Positions 33,877 to 42,331 of a stretch of DNA of 64,000 nucleotides are shown here, piece after piece (within the stretch, counting starts at the first letter, position 1; each line of letters opens with the position of its first letter). The DNA is from DATFES01 sp035457725. GTDB taxonomy: Bacteria; Pseudomonadota; Alphaproteobacteria; CACIAM-22H2. The stretch is taken from positions 10,335 to 74,334 of the forward strand of contig DATIBC010000028.1 of NCBI GenBank assembly GCA_035457725.1, given 5' to 3'. Position numbers and translations under genes: made by a program. The notes below the pieces were generated by a model. That model saw only the letters and a list, made by a program, of their open reading frames with translations. It was not told the origin of the DNA and did no database searches.

Positions 33877-34371
33877 ATGCGTCTTGCCCTTTACGAACCG
33901 GATATCCCTCAGAACACCGGCGCGATCCTCAGGCTGGCGGCATGCCTCGGCGTCGGCGTCGATATCATCGGGCCGTGCGGATTCGTCTGGTCGGACCGGC
34001 GGTTGCGCCGCGCCGGCATGGACTATCTCGCCGGCGTCGATCTGGCACGCCACGAATCGTGGCCGGCGTTTCAAGCGGCGCGCCAGATGCGAGCGCCGCC
34101 GGGCCGGCTGATTCTGCTCACCACGACGGGCGACCAGCGCTACGACGCCTTCGGCTTTCGTGAAGACGACGTTCTGCTCCTCGGACGCGAAAGCGCCGGC
34201 GTCCGGCCCGAAGTGCACATGGCGGCGGATGCACGCGTCGTCGTCCCGATGGTCGCCGAAATGCGTTCGCTGAACGTCGCTCTCGCCGCGGCGATGGTGC
34301 TGGGCGAGGCGTTGCGGCAGACGGGCCGGCTTCCGGCCGCGAGCGCCGCGGCGCTGAAAGCGGTTTCGTGA
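33877..34371 (+). CDS. trmL: tRNA (cytidine/uridine-34-2'-O)-methyltransferase TrmL
   Basis: 164 aa SPOUT methyltransferase that modifies the wobble base of leucine tRNAs. Trefoil-knot motifs are visible: EPDIPQNTGAILRLAACLGV, DDVLLLGRESAGVRPEVH and VVPMVAEMRSLNVALAAAMVLGEALRQ. Length is normal. The stop overlaps the hemF start by 4 nt. Divergent from petABC, a gene order often seen in Rhodospirillales-type genomes. Confidence 0.94.
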   Translation: MRLALYEPDIPQNTGAILRLAACLGVGVDIIGPCGFVWSDRRLRRAGMDYLAGVDLARHESWPAFQAARQMRAPPGRLILLTTTGDQRYDAFGFREDDVLLLGRESAGVRPEVHMAADARVVVPMVAEMRSLNVALAAAMVLGEALRQTGRLPAASAAALKAVS

Positions 34372-35225
34372 ACGCTATTCCCGGCGATCCGGCGCGACGC
34401 GCCGCGGCGCAAGCATGGTTCGAGGAGCTTCGCGACCAGGTTTGCGCCGTATTCGAGGCGATCGAGGACGAATTGACGGGAATGCTTCGCGACAACCCGG
34501 CCGGCCGGTTCGCGCGCCAAAACTGGCAACGTCCTGGCGGTGGCGGCGGCGTCATGGCGATCATGCGCGGCCGCGTGTTCGAGAAGGTGGGCGTCAACGT
34601 GTCGACCGTCTGGGGCGAATTCAGCCCCGAGTTCCGCAACCAGGTGCCGGGCGCCGCCGACGATCCGCGCTTCTTCGCCTCGGGAATTTCGCTGGTTGCC
34701 CATATGCGCTCGCCGTTGGTTCCGGCGGTGCACATGAACACCCGCTACATCGCCACCACCAAATCATGGTTCGGCGGCGGTGCCGATCTTACGCCGATGA
34801 TTCCCGACGACGACGATACGGCAACGTTCCATGCCGGGCTCAAGCGCGCCTGCGAGGCGCACGATCCATCGTACTATCCGCGCTTCAAGAAATGGTGCGA
34901 CGAGTATTTTTATCTGCGGCACCGCAATGAGCCGCGCGGAGTCGGCGGGATTTTCTACGACAATCTCGACAGCGGCGACTGGGCGCGCGACTTCGCCTTC
35001 ACCAGCGACGTCGGCCGCGCGTTTCTGGAGGTCTATCCAAGGCTGGTCCGCCGTCACATGAACGCCGCGTGGACCGACGAGCAGCGCCGTCATCAGCTCG
35101 TCCGCCGCGGCCGCTACGTCGAGTTCAACCTGCTTTACGATCGCGGCACCAAGTTCGGATTGATGACCGGCGGCAACGTCGAGGCGATATTGATGTCGCT
35201 GCCGCCCGAGGCGATGTGGCCGTGA
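34368..35225 (+). CDS. hemF: Oxygen-dependent coproporphyrinogen III oxidase HemF
   Basis: 285 aa starting with GTG 34368 that overlaps trmL. Aerobic oxidation of coproporphyrinogen III to protoporphyrinogen IX in haem synthesis. Signature pieces: GGGGVMAIMRGRVFEKVGVNVSTVWGEFSPEF, HMNTRYIATTKSWFGGGADLTPM, FNLLYDRGTKFGLMTGGNVEAILMSLPP. Length about 290, standard. With petABC divergent upstream, the location ties haem supply to the respiratory chain. Its stop overlaps the following MarR gene start. Confidence 0.96.
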   Translation: MNAIPGDPARRAAAQAWFEELRDQVCAVFEAIEDELTGMLRDNPAGRFARQNWQRPGGGGGVMAIMRGRVFEKVGVNVSTVWGEFSPEFRNQVPGAADDPRFFASGISLVAHMRSPLVPAVHMNTRYIATTKSWFGGGADLTPMIPDDDDTATFHAGLKRACEAHDPSYYPRFKKWCDEYFYLRHRNEPRGVGGIFYDNLDSGDWARDFAFTSDVGRAFLEVYPRLVRRHMNAAWTDEQRRHQLVRRGRYVEFNLLYDRGTKFGLMTGGNVEAILMSLPPEAMWP

Positions 35226-35707
35226 GCGCGAAGGCCCGCGCCACGATATCGACCGGCCCGCGCACGGCGCGCGGGCGCGCGCTCTACGATCTGGTGCCGG
35301 CCATCGCGCGAGCGTTCTTTCGCATGCGCGCGCTCGGCATCAAGGAGGACGCCGTGACGCCGAGCGGGCGCGGCGCCTGGGGCTTGATGCGCAGCCTTGC
35401 CGAGGGCGGGCCGCAAACCGTGCCGGCGCTGGCGCGCCAACGCCCGGTGAGCCGCCAGCATATCCAGAAGCTGGCCGACGAGCTCGCCCGGCGCGGCTTG
35501 GTCGAATTCGTCGACAATCCGGCCCATCGCCGTTCGAAGCTTGTCCGCCTGACGCCAAAGGGCGCGCGGCGCTATGCCCGCGTGAACGCCCGCGTCGGCG
35601 CGATTTGCGATGCACTCGCCCGCGAGAGCGACGAAGCCGAACTGCTCGCCGCCGCGCGCGCCCTTCGCCGCCTGATCGCCGCGCTCGACGCCCGCCTCGC
35701 CCGATAG
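35222..35707 (+). CDS. MarR-family transcriptional regulator
   Basis: 161 aa from GTG 35222 (VSAKARATISTGPRT), overlapping the hemF stop. Core winged helix: TPSGRGAWGLMRSLAEGGPQTVPALARQRPVSRQHIQKLADELARRGLVEFVDNPAHRRSKLVRLTPKGARRY, the MarR pattern. Immediately downstream is a promoter with a 17-bp palindrome in front of a Spy-like gene, its likely target. Ligand unknown. Longer in-frame starts back to 35069 would lie within hemF. Confidence 0.85.
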   Translation: MSAKARATISTGPRTARGRALYDLVPAIARAFFRMRALGIKEDAVTPSGRGAWGLMRSLAEGGPQTVPALARQRPVSRQHIQKLADELARRGLVEFVDNPAHRRSKLVRLTPKGARRYARVNARVGAICDALARESDEAELLAAARALRRLIAALDARLAR

Positions 35708-35748
35708 GCGCCGCTGTCGGTCAATGGCATGCCGGGTCGACGAGTAAT

Positions 35749-35777
35749 TGACAACTTAATTGTCATCATGGTATCAA
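35749..35777 (+). promoter_or_regulatory. Promoter with palindromic operator before spy-like gene
   Basis: TGACAA-CTTAA-TTGTCA (35749-35765) is a perfect 6+5+6 palindrome. It contains the -35 hexamer TTGACA (35748-35753); a -10-like TATCAA is at 35772-35777, 18 nt further. A repressor bound here would block the promoter. The MarR gene just upstream is the likely binder. Confidence 0.6.
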
Positions 35778-35813
35778 GGTTGCCATCTTGACCCGACACG
35801 AGGGAGATCGATC

Positions 35814-36320
35814 ATGAAGTGGACGGAAATGTTGCTGGTATCGCTGGTGACCGCGGCGGGAGTCCTTGGCCTCGGCCACCTCGCCTCGCAGTGGTCGGCG
35901 CGTCCGGCGGAAGCGGCGGCCGAGCGCAGCGACGGCATGTTTGGCCGCGCGGCGTGGCGGGGCGAGCGCCAGGGGCACCACGGATGGAGCCGATTGTGCG
36001 GCGATCCGGCGGCGCTGGACGACGCCTTGGGCTATGTGAAAACCGAGATGCGGCTGTCGGCGGCGCAGGCGCCCGAGTGGGACCGCTTCGCGGCCGCCGT
36101 CCGCGAAGCGAGCGAGCGGCTGCGGGGCGCGTGCGCAACCGACATCAACGCGGCGTCGGACGCTGCAAGCGCCCTGGCTGCGGCCGAAGCGCAGCTCGCC
36201 GCCGGGCTCGACTGGCTCGGAATCGTGCGCCCGGCATACGCCGCCCTCCATACCCAGCTCGACGCGCGCCAGCGCGCGTTACTCGACACGCGGTTCAGGC
36301 GGGGTCATGGTCATCGCTGA
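35814..36320 (+). CDS. Spy/CpxP-like periplasmic protein (LTXXQ motif)
   Basis: 168 aa from ATG 35814, with GAGGGAG about 9 nt upstream. Signal/anchor MKWTEMLLVSLVTAAGVLGLGHLASQW, then a helical domain with one LTXXQ-type motif, RLSAAQAPEWDRFAAAVREASERLRGAC, and a second likely copy near LDARQRALLDTRF. Spy and CpxP chaperone envelope proteins and are stress induced. Two conserved cysteines may form a disulfide. The 14-nt overlap with the methyltransferase gene suggests an operon. Binding to MarR control is inferred from the palindrome. Confidence 0.75.
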   Translation: MKWTEMLLVSLVTAAGVLGLGHLASQWSARPAEAAAERSDGMFGRAAWRGERQGHHGWSRLCGDPAALDDALGYVKTEMRLSAAQAPEWDRFAAAVREASERLRGACATDINAASDAASALAAAEAQLAAGLDWLGIVRPAYAALHTQLDARQRALLDTRFRRGHGHR

Positions 36321-36810
36321 AATGGCTGCGGAAGGGGCTAAGAACGACATCGCCGGCGCGGCGGTACGGCCGCCGCGCCTGCATTTGGCGGCAATCGCCG
36401 TTGGCTTTGCGCTGGACTGGATCGTTCCCACCGCGCTTGCGCCGTCCGACCTCTCGCCGTCGTGGCGCGCGGCGATTGGCGGCGGGCTTGTCGCCCTCGG
36501 AGCAGCGCTGTTCACCTGGTCGATCGGCCGATTTCGCGCCGCCGACACGCCGGTGCCGACCATCCAGCCGACGCGAGCGCTAGTGGCTGACGGCCCCTAT
36601 CGATTCTCGCGCAACCCGATTTACCTATCGATGGCCGTCATCCATGCCGGGATCGCCCTCGCGGCCGATAACGCGTGGGTGCTGCTGTTGCTGGCGCCGA
36701 CGCTCATCGTGATCCGCTATGGCGTCATCGCGCGCGAGGAACGCTACCTCGAGCGAAAATTCGGCGCCGATTATCTCGCATACAAGCGGCAGGTTCGCCG
36801 GTGGGTTTAG
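36307..36810 (+). CDS. Isoprenylcysteine carboxyl methyltransferase-family membrane protein
   Basis: 167 aa. Four or five hydrophobic segments and the conserved C-terminal methyltransferase pattern GPYRFSRNPIYLSMAVIHAGIALA ... EERYLERKFGADYLAYKRQVRRW. This is the ICMT/phospholipid methyltransferase fold (PEMT, NnrU-like, DUF1295). Bacterial members methylate small lipids or phenolic compounds in the membrane; the substrate here is unknown. It overlaps the Spy-like gene by 14 nt. Confidence 0.85.
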   Translation: MVIAEMAAEGAKNDIAGAAVRPPRLHLAAIAVGFALDWIVPTALAPSDLSPSWRAAIGGGLVALGAALFTWSIGRFRAADTPVPTIQPTRALVADGPYRFSRNPIYLSMAVIHAGIALAADNAWVLLLLAPTLIVIRYGVIAREERYLERKFGADYLAYKRQVRRWV

Positions 36811-36829
36811 ACGGCCAAGCCAGCGCTCT

Positions 36830-37471
36830 TCACTCATCGATCCACGTACGCCAAGCGCTCCAATTTCCGACGAGCTCGGCCACCAACGCATAGCCGTCGG
36901 CCGCCGGATGGACGCCGTCGCCGGCGGCGAGCGCTTGCGACCAACGCGCCTCCCGCTGGAGGCGCTCATGCAGATCCAGATAAGGCACCGCGAGGTCCGT
37001 GGCGATCGCCGCATACGCGTTCGACAGTTGGCGGACACGGGCATCGCGAAAACTACGCTGGATTCCGGTCGGCGAGGGCAGCGATGCATGCTCATCGGAC
37101 AACGGCGCCGGCCCCAGCCACAATGTTTTCCGCCACTTCGCCGCGGCGGTCATGATGGCGCGCGCGGCGGAGAGCGAGCGATCGACGGCGACGCGCAAGC
37201 CGCTGCCGTCTTCTTCGGCGGTGTCGTTGACGCCGAAGGCGAAGACCAGCGCGCCCGGATATCCGTCGGGGAGTCGCGCCGCGCATTCGGCGCGCCACCG
37301 CTCGGCGATCATGACCGATGTATCGCCCCGCACCCCGAGGTTATAAAGCGAGAGGTCGTGGCCGTGCGCTGCTTCCGCCGCGCAGACGCGGCCTGGCCAA
37401 CCGAGATATCGCGAATCGCCGGTTCCGAGCGTAATGCTGTCGCCGACGAAGCAAATGCGAAGCGTCGTCAT
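36830..37471 (-). CDS. SGNH/GDSL-family hydrolase
   Basis: 213 aa from ATG 37471 (MTTLRICFVGDSITLGTGDSRYLGWPGRV), overlapping the cca stop by 4 nt; the open frame extends upstream only through cca. Blocks: GDSITLGTG with the nucleophile Ser, VRGDTS with Gly, FGVNDTAEED with Asn, and the C-terminal GDGVHPAADGY with catalytic Asp and His. A soluble esterase with no signal peptide. Substrate unknown. Last gene of the minus-strand chain DUF1285-NUDIX-DUF6111-cca-GDSL. Confidence 0.88.
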   Translation of the reverse strand: MTTLRICFVGDSITLGTGDSRYLGWPGRVCAAEAAHGHDLSLYNLGVRGDTSVMIAERWRAECAARLPDGYPGALVFAFGVNDTAEEDGSGLRVAVDRSLSAARAIMTAAAKWRKTLWLGPAPLSDEHASLPSPTGIQRSFRDARVRQLSNAYAAIATDLAVPYLDLHERLQREARWSQALAAGDGVHPAADGYALVAELVGNWSAWRTWIDE

Positions 37472-38700
37472 TGCCGCCCGATCAGCCGCTCGAGTCGGCC
37501 AAGGCACGCCGCGCGGTCGGCGCGGTAGTCGCCGTCTTCCCACCACTTCTCGACCGCGGCGATCAACTCGCCGACGCGAGGGCCCGGCGGCACGCCGCGA
37601 TCGAGCGCATCCTGACCCTTGATCGGAAGGGCGACCGGATGCCACGCCGCGGCGTCGGCCAGCAACTCGGCGAGGCCAATCTCATCGCGGCGAGCCGCCG
37701 CACCGAGCAGGGCCAAATCGCGGAATGCGGTTGCGCCGAGTCGATGTAGCGCCCGGCGGCGCGCATTGACGTCGAGCGCCGGAGCCACCGCGAGCGGCGG
37801 CGTCGTCAAGAGTTCGAGCCAGGCGCGTTCGTGATTGGACAGGCGGAGCCGGGTGGCGAGCGCCGACACGCCGACCGCATCGGCCGGCAGCGAGGCGGCA
37901 AGCCGCCGCAACGCATCGGGCGCGGCGTATTTTGCTTCGAGAACAACCAAAGCTCGCAGCCGTCCGACGTCGCGCAGCTCGGGGAGAATATGGCCCAGTA
38001 TGCCCTCCTCGATCATCAGCGCGACGCTCGACGCCGGGTCATCGGCCAGCATGAGCCGCAGGATTTCGCCGGCGACCCGCTCGCCCGATAGAGTCGGCAG
38101 GAGATGCGCCAACTTGCGGCACGCGGCGAGGCTCTCGGGGTCGGGCGCGCCGCGGCCGTAATAGGCCTGAAAGCGGAAAAAGCGAAGCAGCCGCAGGACG
38201 TCCTCGCGAATCCGCGTCTCGGCGTCGCCGACGAAACGCACGCGCCCGGCCAGCAAATCGGCGAAGCCGTCATAGGGATCGTGCAGCGTGCCATCGAAAT
38301 CGAGCGACAGCGCATTGATGGTGAAATCGCGCCGCGCCGCATCCGCCGCCCAGTCGTCGGTGAACGCCACGGTGGCGCGACGGCCGAATGTTTCGACATC
38401 CTGGCGCAGCGTGGTGATCTCGAAATGCTTGCCGCCGATGACTGCGGTCACCGTGCCATGCGCGATGCCGGTGGGCACGACCCGGATGTCCTCCGCCGCA
38501 AGGCGGCGCATCACGATTTCAGGCGGATCGGGCGTGGCGAGGTCGATATCCTTGACCGGACGGCCTGACAACGCGTCGCGAACGCATCCGCCGACGAAAC
38601 GCACCCGTCCGCCGTTCTTGGCCAGCGCGTCGACCACCGCGCGCGTCTCGGGCGCGGTCATCCATGGCTGCGGCGCGATGCGCTTCGGCGCGAAGGTCAT
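37468..38700 (-). CDS. cca: CCA tRNA nucleotidyltransferase / poly(A)-polymerase family
   Basis: 410 aa from ATG 38700 (MTFAPKRIAPQPW). Class II nucleotidyltransferase head with RFVGGCVRDALSGRPVKDIDLATPDPPE (33-61; Gly37-Gly38 and metal-binding DxD 52-54), ADAARRDFTINALSLDFDGTLHDPYDGFADL and a C-terminal neck-body of helices. Adds or repairs the 3' CCA of tRNAs. Its start is 19 nt beyond the DUF6111 stop, in a compact minus-strand operon. Poly(A) polymerase activity cannot be excluded. Confidence 0.93.
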   Translation of the reverse strand: MTFAPKRIAPQPWMTAPETRAVVDALAKNGGRVRFVGGCVRDALSGRPVKDIDLATPDPPEIVMRRLAAEDIRVVPTGIAHGTVTAVIGGKHFEITTLRQDVETFGRRATVAFTDDWAADAARRDFTINALSLDFDGTLHDPYDGFADLLAGRVRFVGDAETRIREDVLRLLRFFRFQAYYGRGAPDPESLAACRKLAHLLPTLSGERVAGEILRLMLADDPASSVALMIEEGILGHILPELRDVGRLRALVVLEAKYAAPDALRRLAASLPADAVGVSALATRLRLSNHERAWLELLTTPPLAVAPALDVNARRRALHRLGATAFRDLALLGAAARRDEIGLAELLADAAAWHPVALPIKGQDALDRGVPPGPRVGELIAAVEKWWEDGDYRADRAACLGRLERLIGRQ

Positions 38701-38719
38701 GACCGAACCCCGTGATGGC

Positions 38720-39007
38720 CTATTTCGGTGTCTCGACGTGGCCAGGCACGATCTTGCCGTCGATGACATGCGGCGGAACGTAGTGGCCCTCCGTCGGCTC
38801 GCCGCCGATCAACGCCAGCGCGACCGCGACCAACGCTGCCAGCAAAAGCCCGATCGCGCCGAGCCATATCCACGGCGCGTCCGCCCATGCCAGCGTCTCG
38901 CCGGCGCCGAGTTTTTCGCGCTGCCGCCGCTCGGCCGACAGCCAAAGGAAGTAAAGCGCGGTCGGCAGAACCAGAGGCAGCAGGATCTCGACGACGACGC
39001 GCCACAC
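38720..39007 (-). CDS. DUF6111 family small membrane protein
   Basis: 95 aa from GTG 39007. Two hydrophobic helices: VWRVVVEILLPLVLPTALYFLWLSAERR and APWIWLGAIGLLLAALVAVALALI, with a short C-terminal tail (YVPPHVIDGKIVPGHV). This is the DUF6111 family, found almost only in alphaproteobacteria beside NUDIX and cca genes. Function unknown. A longer reading to 39391 lies inside the NUDIX gene in another frame. It overlaps nothing but follows the NUDIX start region closely. Confidence 0.75.
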   Translation of the reverse strand: MWRVVVEILLPLVLPTALYFLWLSAERRQREKLGAGETLAWADAPWIWLGAIGLLLAALVAVALALIGGEPTEGHYVPPHVIDGKIVPGHVETPK

Positions 39008-39014
39008 CGGCCGA

Positions 39015-39704
39015 TTACTCCCTGCTCGACGTCTCGCCGCCAGCCAGCGCTTCGTAGAGATTGACCAGCATTCCTGCCGTCGCGCCCCAGATGAAATATG
39101 CGCCATAGGGCACGACGTAAAAATACCGCGCGATGTTGCGCTCCATCCGCATATGGCGTTGATGGTTCGTCGGATCGAGTATGAACTCGAGCGGGACCTC
39201 GAACACCTCGGCCACCTCGAAACGGTCCGGTTTGAGCGTAAACGGCGGCTCGACGACGCCGACGAACGGGATGATTTCGAAGCCGGTGCGCGTCTGATAC
39301 GTGTCGAGTCGCCCGGCGATCTCGATTCGCGTGCGATCGATGCCGGTTTCTTCCTCGGTTTCGCGCAGCGCCGCGGCCGCCGCATCGGCATCGGCCACTT
39401 CGAGCCGGCCGCCGGGAAAGCTGATCTGTCCAGCGTGAGCGTGCAGGTGCCCGGTGCGGCGAGTGAGCAAGACCGTCATCGCGCCAGCGCGGTCGACGAT
39501 TGGCACGAGCACCGCTGCTGGCGTCAGCGGCGGCGCCGGGGCCAAGTCGGGATTGAGGTCGTGATCGCCGCGAACGCGCGCCGTAGGGGCGGCAACCCGT
39601 ACTCCCGCCCGGCGAATCCCGATGTCGCCGGCGGCGCTGGCAAGCCGGCGCTTGAGGTCGTCGCGGGAAGCGAGCGATATCCGCCTGGCGCCCGTCGTGG
39701 TCAT
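39015..39704 (-). CDS. NUDIX hydrolase, CoA pyrophosphatase-like
   Basis: 229 aa from ATG 39704. The NUDIX box is GRLEVADADAAAAALRETEEETGI, preceded by LLTRRTGHLHAHAGQISFPGG, the extra upstream signature of CoA diphosphatases (NudL/YeaB). Such enzymes split coenzyme A into phosphopantetheine and adenosine 3',5'-bisphosphate. Start overlaps the DUF1285 gene stop (ATGA). Followed after 7 nt by DUF6111. Substrate preference is inferred from motif only. Confidence 0.9.
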   Translation of the reverse strand: MTTTGARRISLASRDDLKRRLASAAGDIGIRRAGVRVAAPTARVRGDHDLNPDLAPAPPLTPAAVLVPIVDRAGAMTVLLTRRTGHLHAHAGQISFPGGRLEVADADAAAAALRETEEETGIDRTRIEIAGRLDTYQTRTGFEIIPFVGVVEPPFTLKPDRFEVAEVFEVPLEFILDPTNHQRHMRMERNIARYFYVVPYGAYFIWGATAGMLVNLYEALAGGETSSRE

Positions 39705-40330
39705 GTCGTCGTCTCCAGGACGAAAAATACACCGTCGCTCCAAACTCCCAACGCCGGGCGACCATCGACAGGCGATTCGACTGCCAAATCCGCCAATTGG
39801 TAGAACACCGGGCGGGCGATCCGCGCTTCCAGCCGATCGCGCACCACGACATAGGGTGCCGGCTCCCGCACGCCGACGCTCTCGGCCGACCGCTCGACGA
39901 CGCGGATCGGGTGCTTGGGGCCGGCCACCACCAGGTCGTCGAGGTTGGTGCGAAAGACGAGCCGTTGCGTCTGCCGGCGGCCTTCGACGGTAAGCTCCAC
40001 CGCGACGAATGGCGCATCGTCGACCTGGATTCGGACCCTCTCGACCGGAGTCACCAACCAGTAATCGTCGGCGGAATCCCGACGCAATATGGTCGAAAAG
40101 AGGCGGGCCAGTGGTTTGCGAGCAATCGGCGAACCGTGATAGAACCAAGTGCCGTCGCGAGCGATGCGGAGTCCGAAATCGCCGCATGCCGACGGATCGG
40201 GATCGGGACGAGCATCCGAATTTGGCGATTCTCCGCCGGCGCGGCGGCCATCGCTAGAACGGGCGCCGGTGGGGCCGGGGTGATCCGCGATCCGCGCGAG
40301 GTCGGCGAAGTTCGGCCGAGGGTCGTTCAT
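39701..40330 (-). CDS. DUF1285 domain protein
   Basis: 209 aa from ATG 40330 (MNDPRPNFADLARIAD). After a disordered first 50 residues comes the DUF1285 fold: FGLRIARDGTWFYHGSPIARKPLARLFSTILRRDSADDYWLVTPVERVRIQVDDAPFVAVELTVEG ... LVFRTNLDDLVVAGPKHPIRV. Typically 180-200 aa, alphaproteobacterial, uncharacterised. Its promoter gap is shared divergently with moxR (37 nt). No signal peptide or active-site motif. Confidence 0.85.
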   Translation of the reverse strand: MNDPRPNFADLARIADHPGPTGARSSDGRRAGGESPNSDARPDPDPSACGDFGLRIARDGTWFYHGSPIARKPLARLFSTILRRDSADDYWLVTPVERVRIQVDDAPFVAVELTVEGRRQTQRLVFRTNLDDLVVAGPKHPIRVVERSAESVGVREPAPYVVVRDRLEARIARPVFYQLADLAVESPVDGRPALGVWSDGVFFVLETTT

Positions 40331-40367
40331 CGCCGCGTCGTCAACTGCTCTCGCTTGCGAGGCCGCA

Positions 40368-41402
40368 TTGAACTCTCCCGAGACGATCCTCGCCCCAATC
40401 CCAGATGCGTCCGCCGAACTCCAGCCCTCCGAAGTCGTCGCAGCGATCGAAGCGCTGGGCCACCGGCTGCGCGCCGTCCGCGAACGCATCGGTCGGGTGA
40501 TTTTTGGGCAATCCCAAGTCGTTGACCACTCTCTTATCACGCTGCTCGGCGGTGGTCACGCGCTGCTCATCGGGGTTCCCGGCCTGGCCAAAACGCTGCT
40601 GGTCGAAACGCTCGGCCACGTCCTCGGCGTCGACGCCAAGCGCATTCAGTGCACCCCCGATCTGATGCCGGCCGATATTCTGGGCTCCGAGGTGTTGGAG
40701 GAAAGCGAGACGGGCCGGCGGTCGTTTCGGTTCATCGCCGGGCCGGTGTTTTGCCAGCTGCTGATGGCCGATGAGATCAATCGCGCCAGCCCGCGCACCC
40801 AGTCGGCGTTGCTCCAGGCGATGCAGGAGCATCGAGTGTCGGTGGCCGGCGCTTATCATCCGCTGCCCGCCCCATTCCATGTCTTGGCCACCCAGAACCC
40901 GCTCGAGCAGGAGGGCACCTATCCGTTGCCTGAAGCGCAGCTCGACCGCTTCTTGATGCAGATCGATGTCGGATATCCCGACATCGAAGCGGAACGCCGG
41001 ATGCTGATCGCCACCACCGGCATCGACCCGGAAAAGCCGGCGCAAGCGATGAGCGCCGAGGAGCTGCGCGCCGCGCAGCGCCTGCTACGCCGCGTGCCGG
41101 TGGGCGACAGCGTCATCGAGGCGATCTTGCAACTCGTGCGCGCGGGACGCCCCGACACTTCGGAAATCCCGGAGGTGCAAAAACACGTCGCCTGGGGGCC
41201 GGGCCCGCGAGCAAGCCAAGCGTTGATGCTGGCCATCCGCGCTCGCGCCATACTCGACGGCCGGTTCGCGCCTTCGATCGACGACGTGCTGTCGCTGGCC
41301 CACCCGGTGCTGAAGCATCGCATGGCGCTCAACTTCGCGGCGCGCGCCGATGGCATTACCATCGATAAGGTGATCGACCGCCTCTGCGCGCCCTTGGCGT
41401 GA
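40368..41402 (+). CDS. MoxR-family AAA ATPase
   Basis: 344 aa from TTG 40368 with GAGG upstream. MoxR chaperone-like AAA+: Walker A GVPGLAKT (69-76), sensor/Walker B LLMADEINRA (131-140), ATQNPLEQEGTYPLPEAQLDRFLM, and the C-terminal VAWGPGPRASQALML. MoxR proteins help fold or insert metal-dependent or vWA-domain proteins and always sit near DUF58/vWA genes, as here. Overlaps the DUF58 gene by 4 nt. Operon of four genes to 47174. Confidence 0.93.
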   Translation: MNSPETILAPIPDASAELQPSEVVAAIEALGHRLRAVRERIGRVIFGQSQVVDHSLITLLGGGHALLIGVPGLAKTLLVETLGHVLGVDAKRIQCTPDLMPADILGSEVLEESETGRRSFRFIAGPVFCQLLMADEINRASPRTQSALLQAMQEHRVSVAGAYHPLPAPFHVLATQNPLEQEGTYPLPEAQLDRFLMQIDVGYPDIEAERRMLIATTGIDPEKPAQAMSAEELRAAQRLLRRVPVGDSVIEAILQLVRAGRPDTSEIPEVQKHVAWGPGPRASQALMLAIRARAILDGRFAPSIDDVLSLAHPVLKHRMALNFAARADGITIDKVIDRLCAPLA

Positions 41403-42331
41403 TCGGCGCGCCCTCGGTGGTTGCCATGGCCACTTTTCGTCCCAGCGAATCCGGCGAACGGCAACGCCAACGCGCCGAGTCGCTGGCGAGTCGCTTCCCG
41501 CCTCTGCTGGTCGCCGCCGAGCGTGTCGCGGCGACGATCATTCAAGGTGTCCACGGCCGGCGACGCGTCGGCCAGGGCGAGACATTCTGGCAGTTTCGCC
41601 GCTACGAGCCGGGCGATTCGGTCGACCAGATTGACTGGCGGCAATCGGCGAAATCCGACCGCGTCTTCGTGCGCGAGACCGAGTGGGAGGCGGCGCAAAC
41701 GGTATGGCTGTGGCGCGACGCCTCGCCGTCGATGCGCTATCGTTCGTCGCGATCGCTGCCGGAGAAGAGCGAGCGGGCCGACCTGCTGGCCATGGCGTTA
41801 ACGGTGCTGCTGGTGCGCGGCGGAGAGCATGTGGCCTTGCTCGGCTCCGGCCATCCGCCGATGACCGGTCGCGGAGCGATCGCGCGCATCGCCGAGATCA
41901 TCTGCCGCCCGGTCGCCGATGGCGACGCTTCGAGCCTGCCGCCGGAAGCGCCGTTACCGCGCTACGCGCAGACGGTCCTGATCGGCGATTTCTTCTCCCC
42001 CCTCGAAGAGATCGCGGCGACGGTGCGCGGTATTGCCGCGCGCGGCGTGAAAGGCCATCTACTTCAGGTGATGGATCCCGCCGAGGAGACCTTGCCGTTT
42101 TCGGGCCGCACGCGGTTCGAGGGGCTTGAACGCGAGGGCGATGCGCTGATCCCGCGCGTCGAATCGGTGCGCCGGGACTACGGCGACGTCCTCGCCGGAC
42201 ATCTCGCGGGGCTCGCCGACATCGCTCGGGCGGTCGGCTGGAAGTATCTTGCGCACCGCACCGACAAGCCGCCGCAGGCGGCGCTACTGACTCTCTACAT
42301 GGCGCTTGCTGACGAGCGGCGGTGGAAATGA
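41399..42331 (+). CDS. DUF58 domain protein
   Basis: 310 aa from GTG 41399, overlapping moxR; an ATG at 41426 is also in frame. The DUF58 motif RRRVGQGETFWQFRRYEPGDSVDQIDWRQSAKSDRVFVRETEWEAAQTVWL is present, followed by a vWA-like region (DASPSMRYRSSRSLPEKSERADLLAMALTVLL). DUF58 proteins work with MoxR and BatA-type membrane proteins in an envelope complex of unclear function. Cytoplasmic here. Ends 4 nt into the next gene. Confidence 0.9.
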   Translation: MIGAPSVVAMATFRPSESGERQRQRAESLASRFPPLLVAAERVAATIIQGVHGRRRVGQGETFWQFRRYEPGDSVDQIDWRQSAKSDRVFVRETEWEAAQTVWLWRDASPSMRYRSSRSLPEKSERADLLAMALTVLLVRGGEHVALLGSGHPPMTGRGAIARIAEIICRPVADGDASSLPPEAPLPRYAQTVLIGDFFSPLEEIAATVRGIAARGVKGHLLQVMDPAEETLPFSGRTRFEGLEREGDALIPRVESVRRDYGDVLAGHLAGLADIARAVGWKYLAHRTDKPPQAALLTLYMALADERRWK

